Assembly (NCBI GenBank): GCA_049999725.1
Contig: JBNGIS010034683.1
Coordinates: 76,514-103,424, forward strand
DNA length: 26,911 bases
Reading direction: 5' to 3'
From: Haplomitrium mnioides
Taxonomy: Eukaryota; Marchantiophyta; Haplomitriopsida; Calobryales
The stretch's first letter is position 1. Each line of letters starts with the position of its first letter. Positions 19,136-26,911 of the stretch are shown here, piece by piece. A program made the translations under genes and the position numbers. Under the pieces are notes generated by a model. That model was not told the origin of the DNA, made no database searches, and saw only the letters and a program-made list of their open reading frames with translations.

Positions 19136-19636
19136 AATCTTACGGTTATTATGATGCTCTTTATATGAGAAACAAAGCTTTGTTCCATAGATGTTATGAT
19201 TTCTCAACTTAGTCCAACAAGATATGGTTATGTTAAGTTGTTTCACAAACAAGGTTGAAAAGATATAAACCTTAGCAACTTGAGTTGTGAGGACAGATTC
19301 TTTGCTCACATAGGGTTTGTTGCTTTTACTTTGAGTTCCAAGTACGTCGAGAGAGAAATACAATGAGGAAATTATTCTCTTTGTTGGTTGTGACTTTAGG
19401 CTTTCACCAAGATTTGCCATTGTTGCTTTTAATCCAAAGCCTCTTGCTATATAAAGTATATCATGAATCATTTATGTTGATTGCCAACCCTATGCATGCA
19501 TAGGTTTTGTTCTTGTTTCTTTCAAATCTAGTTGCAACAATAGTTAAAGCAACCCAAGATATTGATGTTGTTGCTTTTGATTCTATGCGTGCATAGGATC
19601 AGTTATTATTTCCACTCATCCTATATATGGGTAGGA
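19136..19636 (+). other. Flank of transposase copy A3 (intron homologue) up to the copia element
   Basis: Reverse-complement match to parts of 13860-14340 and 540-1016, including palindromic units at about 19490-19505 and 19585-19600. Homology ends near 19636, where the copia 5' LTR begins. No conserved frame. Confidence 0.4.
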
Positions 19637-19845
19637 TCAGTTCTTATAGGCTGCCAGGCTGAGTTGGCAGCCCCCTTATGTTAGTTAATGTTAGTCTTAT
19701 ACCTTGGGTAGATTGGAGTTGTAAGAGAGCACTCCTCCCCTTTATGTAAAGTGCACCATTTTGTGCTCGTAAGAATATATATTGCATTTCATGTATCTCC
19801 TGGTATATGTGAGTTCATGTTTGATGAGAAATTTGTATTTTGACA
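19637..19845 (+). repeat. Copia 5' LTR (first bases missing or diverged)
   Basis: 19646-19845 aligns base for base with 25568-25767. It ends tattttgaca directly before the primer-binding site. The first roughly 20 bases expected from the 3' LTR are not clearly present, because transposase-flank homology runs up to about 19636. Confidence 0.8.
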
Positions 19846-19857
19846 TGGTATCAGAGT
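19846..19857 (+). promoter_or_regulatory. Copia primer-binding site
   Basis: TGGTATCAGAGT, one base different from the initiator tRNA-Met complement, immediately after the LTR. Confidence 0.8.
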
Positions 19858-21321
19858 AGGTTCATGTGCAGTGTAACACTAGAGATCACGAGTAAAAACA
19901 TGTGAAGAAAAAATAGAACCTCCATCATGCAGCAACAGAGAGTCGAATAGTTGGCAAAGAAGAAAATTGGCAGAGTGCAAAAGAAATTGCTCAAGATTTA
20001 TGGTGAAGATTGATGTGGAAGAATTAGGCTGAAATTTGGAACCCTGCTAAAAAATTAAAAACAACAGATTGGAACGACTTGACATTTTACTGGAAATTAG
20101 GGTTTCTAGCAAATCGAAGAAGAGTGTGGAAGAAAACAACTCAAAGAAGAATCGAGGGAGGTTTGAGGTAGACATCTACAGAATATCTGCCAGTTCGCAA
20201 TTGGAGTTGGGTCGCCTAAGGGAGATGATTCGACATGAGGTCAAACCAATTGAATTGAAGCAGAACTCGCAAAGTTCTACTCGAATTGGTGAGTTGCTGA
20301 AGAAGAACATAGCAACAAAGGAAAAATATCAAAGCAATACTTGTGAAGCAGAAATTCAACACAATAGATTTGGAGCAAGGTCGTCCAACAAATTTGATTC
20401 AAGGGCAACTCGAATAAGGAGATTTGGAGCAAATTTCAAAAAGATTTGCTCATGGATTCAACTTGTTGTTGAAGGAAGTTGTAGGATGAACTTGAAGGAG
20501 TTTGTAGGTCAAAGGAGGTCAAGAAGAATCAAAGAAGACCTCAAGCAAGTCTGCTTGTTGATTCAAAAAGGATGCTGAAGAAAATGCAGCAGCAAAGATT
20601 GAGTAGGGTTCTTGTTTTGTTGGATAAGGATGAATTGAAGATCGAAGGAGGCTTTGTTCGAAGGTTAAGGCAAATTGAAGGAGTTTGCAAGTCAAGAAGA
20701 AATCAAAGGAGGTTGCTACTCAAAAAGAAATCGTTGGTGAAGAAAACATCGACCTCTGGTGTAGAATAATCGCAAAAGGCACAAGTAGAGTAAAAGCAAA
20801 AGAGTCTACTTGTCGAATGTTGCAGCAAAAATCAATGCAGTCTTTTTGAGGAAGAAATCTCAGGTCAAAAAGAATCAAAGCTTGTTGGTGAAAAGGCATC
20901 GAAGGTTGCTGGTAAAGAGAAGAAATTGAAGGAGCAAGGGAGTCTTCAGGAAAAATTTATTGAGGTTGTTATTGAGGCTCAGTAAGCAAAAATTAGAGGC
21001 TCTCATATTTTGAAGAAGAATCAAGAGAGGAGATCATAAGAACCTAGACTCCAGAAGTCTAATAGAAACTAGGAAGATAGAGAGAACAAATTGCAAGTGT
21101 TGAAGAAGAATCGGTAAGTAGGTATATGTTTTGCTATCTCCTATCGTAAGACCTGAACAACTTCACATATAAACTCAAAAGTTTACAAAAATATGTTCAT
21201 TAGCCCAGCAAGTAACCCAAAATCCCTAAAACTTGAAACTATACACAATCAAGACTATAGTTTACTTAAGCCAGCAAGGAAGCAATTTGAGTGCCAAAAA
21301 GTCCAAATCACAGTTTTAAGA
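19858..21321 (+). other. Long copia leader with Lys/Arg/Glu-rich open frames
   Basis: 1.46 kb lies between primer-binding site and gag, which is long for copia. It is purine-rich and built of repeated gaagaa/aagaatc/ggag motifs. One frame stays open from 20069 to 20578 (169 codons, no ATG at its start) and another from 20572 to 20769; both encode highly basic, low-complexity sequence with no known domain. The openness may simply reflect purine-rich composition. Confidence 0.5.
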
Positions 21322-22260
21322 ATGGCAGACGGAATTTCTCAAATAGCTAGTGAGAAACTAACAGAAAAAAATTATACTATTTGGTCAATCAGAATGACAA
21401 ACTTTATAAAAAGGAGAGGGTATTGGGACTTTATCATAGGAAATGAAGTTGAACTAGTCTTAGGCTCATCCCTATCCATTGAGGAGATGTAGACCTTCAA
21501 GACACATATAGAGAAGGTTCATAAGTTGTTGTACTAGCTAATCATCACTGTCAATGACAAGATGATGGGTTATGTGTCAGTAGTTAAAGACACCCAAGGA
21601 GGTTTGGGATATCCTAAAGGAGAGATACGCCATCACATCAGATGCAAGGAAGTTGACATTGCAGATGGAATTCTTTAATCTGCAAAAGGAGAAAATGAAT
21701 GTAAATGCATTTTCCTTGAAAATCAAATCACTAGTTGAGCAACTAGCAAATTTCAGAGAAGAAGTGAAGGAGAGTGTTATGGTTTAGGCAATCATGGTGG
21801 TAGCTTGCGTGATTGGTTTAGTCAAAGAGTATAAACAGTTCAAAACGTCAATGAAGACAAGAGAAGGAACCACTTCCTTCTCACAGCTGATTATCATGCT
21901 AGTGGCAGAAGAACTTGACATTGGAGGAGGTGCCTCAAGTAGTCAAGAACAAGCTTTCACTCTAATAGGGGTAGAGGACGAGAAGGCAAAAGCTATGGCA
22001 GAAGTAATGCTGGTAGAGGTCATTCAAATGACAATGTGCAAAATCAGCATTTCCAATCAAACTAGTTTAGTGGTAGAAGCCAATTCAAAGCTAGAGGGAG
22101 CTACAAAGGATGTGGAAGCCAACCACAACATTCAAGGGGAGACTACTATTATTGTGGTAAGCCAGGTCACATGGCAAAGGACTACTACAAAAAGCAGAGT
22201 GACATAAGAAACAACAGAGTGCAAGGGGACTATGTAGGTTCCAGCAAGGCAAACAATGAG
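21322..22260 (+). pseudogene. Copia gag
   Basis: ATG at 21322 (MADGISQIASEKLTEKNYTIW), followed by a typical copia capsid start 'L...NY..W...M'. Later segments shift between frames: EFFNLQKEKMNVNAFSLKIKSL, VKEYKQFKTSMKTRE, then an Arg/Gly/Asn-rich stretch and a zinc knuckle YYCGKPGHMAKDYY at about 22147-22188. The knuckle keeps one Cys and the His, but the first and last Cys of CCHC are Tyr. Stops occur at 21490 and several later places. Confidence 0.75.
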
Positions 22261-23780
22261 ATACTATTTGTTATGTAGCATGGGTACTCATCTATAGTGT
22301 ATGAGAAGCAAAAAAATGATGGAGCTAAGTTGTTTGTCGATTCTGCATGTTCTAATCACATGACAGACAATGGAGAGTGGTTTAAAGAAACCAAAAATTT
22401 GAGTGCACATGGTTATGTGGAGACAATTGACTCTACTATGCATCCTATCCATTAGATTGGTAGCATACTGATAGTACTGGAGAATGACAAAACAAAGTAC
22501 TTTTATGATGTGATCCATGTGCCAATGATTCAAAAAAATCTGATTTGAGTTGGACAATGTGTAGAGTAGAATATGTAGATCAGGTTTAACCCTATTGGAG
22601 TGTTTATTGAGGATTGGTGAAACAATTGCAACTTGATCATAGAAGAAAGTAGGAGTGGCAGGGTGTTCACATTGGATATAAGCATGCCTGAAATTTCAAA
22701 AGCCATGTTTGTACACCGTTCAAGAGTTGTGTCATACATAAAGATACGGCACAAGGCGATTGGGCATGTTAATGTGCAAAGGATAAGGAATATGCAGAGC
22801 TCAAGGGTATTCAGTAGGCTACCCAAGTTCAAAGTAGAAGGAGTGCAGAAAATATGTGAAGCATGCCAGTTCGGAAAATAGGCAAGACAAGCATTCCCCC
22901 ATGATGCAAATGTGGCAAGGAAGCCACTTGAGGTGGTACATTCAGATGTGTGGGGTCCAACAAAAACAAGATCCATTGGAGAGTGTACATACTATGTAAC
23001 CTTCATTGATGATTATTTAAGGAAAATCTGGATCTATCTCATGAAGCAGAAGAGTGAAGTGTTTGATCACTTCAAACATTTTAGAGTTGTAGTAGAAAAA
23101 AGAAAAAGGGCAGAAAATCAAATGCCTAAGATCAGATGGTGGAGGAGAATATTTCTCCATTGAATTTTGCACCTACCTGCATAGAGAAGGAATCAAAAAG
23201 CAGCAAACATGCAGGTATACACCTCAACAAAATGGAGTTGATGAGAGAAAGAACCAACATATGGCAGAGGTGGCAAGAGCATTGATGAATGAGAAGAATA
23301 TGCCACATTATTATTGGGTAGAAGCTGTATCTATTGTTGTTTATATTATAAACCAAACTTTTGCAGCTCATGGCATGATGCCAAAAGAGTAGTTTACAAG
23401 GAGACGCCTAGATATCTCACACTTAGAAGTGTTTGGCTGCATTGCTTATGTACATGTACCAGTTGAGACACACAAAAAATTAGACCCAAAAGCTAAGAAG
23501 TATGTTTTCATTGGATATTCAAATGAGTAGAGAGGGTACAAGTGCTATTATCCTACTACACGCATGTTGAGGGTGAGTAGAGATGTAGTATTTGATGAGT
23601 TAAGTACTTGGTATGGGCAGAAATTGGTTGATGACACAAGTGAGACAAATGGCAAGCAGGTTGTGTTAGAGCCAACTCAGAAAACTCAAGTATTGAGTAG
23701 ACCACATGGTGAAGGCAATAACAGTGGTAGCACTAGTACATGGCAAGGAAGGCTCTGCAAAAATTTGGAGTAGTATACTC
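22261..23780 (+). pseudogene. Copia protease and integrase
   Basis: Protease: KLFVDSACSNHMT, active-site Asp-Ser-Ala at 22339-22347. Integrase: a zinc-binding segment with GHVNVQRI and CEACQFGK, then HSDVWGP (first catalytic Asp, about 22940), YYVTFIDDYLRKIWIYLMKQKSEVF (second Asp), and, after frame changes, PQQNGVDERKN with the catalytic Glu (about 23227-23260). WVEAVSIVVYIINQTF, HLEVFGCIAYVHVP and KYVFIGYSNE follow. Many TAG stops are present. All three catalytic acidic residues survive, but in different frames. Confidence 0.8.
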
Positions 23781-25527
23781 CAAATAACTCTCAATTTGAA
23801 ATGTCTCTAGGAGAAGGAGGCAATAGTGATTCTGAAAATATGGATGAAGAACTAAGATTACTCTCAGCTTTAACATCAAGCCGAAAACAAAAGGAGCAGC
23901 AAGCATAAATCATATCTTTGCGCAGAAGTGACAGGGTGAAGTACCCTATTGATAGGTTGATACATAAAGAAGCATTTGCAACACATCATGCATACATGGT
24001 GCAAGTAATCACTAAAAATAAACCTGCCATCTTCGAGGATGCTATAGGAGATAAGATATGGGAAGTTGCAATGGTAGAAGAGATGGACGCTCTTGACAAA
24101 GACCAGACTTGGGAGCTGGTCAATTTACCAGAAGGGAAGAAAGCCAAATGGGTCTACAAGTTTAACAGGAGCCAAGATGGCAGCATAAGCAAATTTAAGG
24201 AAAGATTAGTGGCCAAAGGGTATGCCCAGACTCATGGGATAGACTATGAGGAGACTTTCAGCCCTGTAGCAATAATGACAACTGTTTGGGCAGTTATAGC
24301 ATTAGTTGCATTGAAAAAGTGGACTTTGCAACAAATAGACGTAAAAACATATTTTTGCATAGGGAGCTTGAAGAGGAGGTGTACATGGTACAGCTAACTG
24401 GTTTTGTTGATCTGGAGCATTCACATCAGATATGCAAGCTTAAGAAGGCATTATATGGTTTGAAGCAAGCATCTCGAGCATGGTCTAACAAGATAGGAAA
24501 ATATCTTATTTCGGTAGGCTTCAAGGTGTCAGAGGTGGATTATTATTTGTATGTAAGGAAAAAAAAGAAAGGTATGATGCTCATTCTCATTTATATAGAT
24601 GATTTGATTATGGCAGGAGTGAGTGAGCAAGATATTTCTGAAGTGAAGAAATTGCTACAACAAAAGTTCAATATGAAGGATCTTGGTGAGTTGCAGCATT
24701 TCCTTGGAATTGAGGTGATAAAAATAGAACAAGGAATATAGATGATCCAGAGGCAGTATGCCTTGAATCTGCTGACCAAATATGGCATGGCAGGTTGCAA
24801 ACCGATTGCAACTCCCTTCGATCATAATACAAAACTGATCAGTCATGAAAGAGAGTTGATTGAGAATCTAATAGGGTTCAAGCAGATGGTTGGCAGCCTG
24901 ATTTAAATCACTATCAACAGACCAGATCTGAGTTATGCTGTTGGTTTGGTAAGTCAGTTTATGTAGGTATAAAGGAAGCAACATTTGGATGCAATGCGCA
25001 GAATTTTTCGGTACGTAAAAGCTACACTTCAGTATGGGCTGTTTTGTGACATAAACAACAAATTTCAGCTTTCTAGTTTCACAGATGCAGGTTGGGCAAG
25101 AAGTGCCAGTGATAGGAGGTCCACTAGTGGGTTTGTATTTTCATTTGGAAGTGCTGGAATTGCATGGAGTAGCAAAAAGCAACCTACAATTGTTTTATCG
25201 AGTACAGAGGCTGAGAACAGGGGGACAGCCATGGCCACCTATGACATAATGTGGTTATTAAAGTTGTTGCAGGATTTGGATATCAGAGTGGAGGAACCAA
25301 TGAAGGTTCGTTGTGACAACATCAATAGAATTCAATTGGCTAACAATCTTGTTTTTCATTCACGTTCAAAGCACATTGAAGTGCATTATCATTTTGTGAG
25401 AGAGAAGATTTTGGTCAGGGTGATTGATCTGCTGTACATCAGCATTGAAGGGTAGGTTGCTGAAATTTTTATGAAGGCATTGGGAGCCAAAAAGTTGCAG
25501 AAATTTAAAAAGAAACTTGGTGTATAG
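23781..25527 (+). pseudogene. Copia reverse transcriptase and RNase H
   Basis: WEVAMVEEMDALDKDQTWELV, WVYKFNRSQDGSISKFKERLVAKGYAQ, IDYEETFSPVA, then a shift near 24350, HRELEEEVYMVQ, KKALYGLKQASRAW, and the catalytic box YIDDLIMAG (about 24594). It continues FNMKDLGELQHFLGIEV, NRPDLSYAVGLVSQFM, and RNase H with FTDAGWARSASDRRSTSGF, LSSTEAE and RCDN (the acidic residues). The tail KALGAKKLQKFKKKLGV ends at TAG 25525-25527. Stops are mostly TAG. The reverse transcriptase and RNase H catalytic residues are intact. Confidence 0.85.
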
Positions 25528-25538
25528 ATGTTGAGCTC

Positions 25539-25547
25539 GAGGGGGAA
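25539..25547 (+). promoter_or_regulatory. Copia polypurine tract
   Basis: GAGGGGGAA immediately before the 3' LTR, 11 bases after the pol stop. Confidence 0.75.
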
Positions 25548-25767
25548 TATTAAACTATCAAGCTTTGATAGGCTGTCAGGCTGAGCTGGCTGCCCTCTTT
25601 GGTTAGTTAGGGTTAGTCTTATTCTTGGAGCAGATTGGAGTTGCAAAAGAGCACTCCTTGCCTTTATGAAAATTGCACCATTTTGTGCCCGTAGGAATAT
25701 ATATTGCATTTCCTCCATCTCCTAGTATATGTGAGTTTGTGTTTGATGAGTAGTGTGTATTTTGACA
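25548..25767 (+). repeat. Copia 3' LTR
   Basis: 220 bases starting TATTAAACTATC (TG decayed to TA) and ending tattttgaca. Length is typical of a short copia LTR. Confidence 0.8.
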
Positions 25768-26911
25768 TCTGCCCAAATTGACTAATTAATCTTTTGCTTG
25801 CAAGGACTTTGATGTTAAACTTGAAACCTTTAGCATGCTTTGACTTTGATATAGAGCTTTGTACCCCTTTTACTTTTAGATTTTAAATCAAAAAACAGAT
25901 TCTTAAACGTGCCTAGCGTTCATTGCAAAGAACAAAGCCTTAAGCACATCTAGACTCGAATCTAAAAGTTTGAACCCTATGCACGTATAGACTTCAATGC
26001 GCAAGTCAAAACCTTTTGCACATAAAGACTCTACTACGAAACTTAAAACCTAAGTTCAACATAGTCTTTGTTGTCGAGTGTTCAGATGTTGAGCTCGGAT
26101 TCCTATGCACAGACATACTTTGATGTGGAGTGTTCAAATGTTGAGTCATGATTCCTATACGCACATAGACTTTGGTGTGGAAGTCCAAGCCTTCCACAGT
26201 TACTAACTCTGATATACAACCCTCAACCTTCTACATACAAAGACTACCATACGAAACATAGATTCTACACTACTCAAAGACTCTCTTGTAGAACTCCAAA
26301 CCTTTTGTTTGGTAGACTTTGGTCGAAAACTTGGAGATATTACTTGTTTACACTCTAAAGTAAATCTCTAAAGCCATTGTCTTTTTGATTCTGAAGTATG
26401 ACTCCTTTGTGTATATGATTCTCTGAATTATAAAAGATTTTTAATTAAACCTTATAAAATATGCCCACTTTAACCTTTGCGCGCATGGATTTTCAACTAC
26501 AAATGAAAGCTTCTTTCTTGCTTGAACTTGAAAACAAAACTCTGAAATCCATCTAATGTTTGGCTTTGTTGCTTATTATACCTTACGATTCTGAACCCAT
26601 TCCCTTGACTTTTAGTCCGCATGGGTTTTTTCCTCATGTTTTCTATTTTTTTTTCAAAAAATAAGTTTTTAATAGCACCATGTCTATACGTGCATAGAGT
26701 TTGTGCAACCAAACTTATTTCAAAATAACTTATTCTAATTCATATTTCAATTTTTGGGCTTCAAAATGTAATCAATGATAAATGCAAGTTTTTTGTGACA
26801 ACATACCATAATTTTTATACTTTTCATCGATTTCAACATTTCCAATATTTTCATAAAAACAAAGAATATGGTTTGATTTTGCATAATAAAATTGATTCTT
26901 TCTCTATCAAG
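25768..26911. other. AT-rich flank with scattered palindromic units, no gene
   Basis: Degenerate units (ctatgcacgtatagac, cctatacgcacatagac, ttgcgcgcatggattt, tatacgtgcatagag) occur at about 25978, 26154, 26477 and 26684, with weak tags of the actttgatgt type between them. It does not match the sequence to the left of the copia 5' LTR. The short open frames show no recognisable product. Confidence 0.5.

Larger units (their letters stand above)
19637..25767 (+). mobile_element. Ty1/copia retrotransposon, full-length but decayed
   Basis: In order: 5' LTR, primer-binding site, long leader, gag, protease, integrase, reverse transcriptase, RNase H, polypurine tract and 3' LTR. The PR-IN-RT-RH order is diagnostic for copia. 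The two LTRs differ at about 30 of 200 aligned sites with no indels (hand count), so the insertion is old. No target-site duplication was found and the two flanks do not match one locus. Confidence 0.9.

Overview
The window looks like nuclear DNA from a land plant with a large, repeat-rich genome. The evidence is AT-rich sequence, degraded Ty1/copia and Ty3/gypsy elements with plant-type primer-binding sites (TGGTATCAGAG), GT-AG introns, a very long solo LTR, and a 100-N scaffold gap at 16420-16519. The lineage (for example gymnosperm, fern or angiosperm) cannot be fixed from sequence alone. No rRNA, tRNA or ordinary housekeeping gene was seen. Essentially everything recognisable is mobile or mobile-associated, and decayed.

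The most interesting content is a repeated two-gene unit. One gene encodes a DDE-type transposase-like protein: a Cys-rich N-terminus, a VCRRAF motif, a W-x(3)-F-x-N-V-K-I-P-K / CxxC block, then VIDGMD and LQLDN catalytic-type motifs. The other, arranged divergently, encodes a protein joining a basic low-complexity region, a ParB/sulfiredoxin-like domain (YKIVGCNHSAAAR) and a DNA amino-methyltransferase domain of beta order (motif IV ADIPY, then QKPQAL, then motif I DLFSxSGTG). Copy 1 has the transposase on the minus strand at 1-1690 and the ParB-methyltransferase on the plus strand at 3210-11193. Copy 2 lies beyond the gap in reverse complement: methyltransferase on the minus strand at 17156-18910, abutting transposase on the plus strand at 18912-19636 across an internal deletion. 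A further transposase copy (minus strand, 13090-14690) is cut by a gypsy insertion. Because the same two genes keep the same divergent order in two independent copies, I infer that they belong to one large transposon-like element.

Introns and 3' flanks of both genes carry arrays of a 20-bp palindrome, consensus AGTCCATGCGCGCATGGACT. Long open frames inside these arrays are repeat artefacts.

Later insertions broke the unit. A 3,965-bp TG...CA insertion with a perfect 5-bp duplication (6290-10254) splits the methyltransferase just before its catalytic DIPY motif; the paralogue at about 18098-18105 is the unoccupied site. A gypsy element (14692-16419) has one LTR and part of a reverse transcriptase, and runs into the gap. 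A copia element (19637-25767) has both LTRs, gag, protease, integrase, reverse transcriptase and RNase H, all disrupted; its LTRs differ at about 15% of sites. A possible copia 3' remnant lies near 12950-13080. The final kilobase holds only AT-rich sequence with scattered palindromic units.
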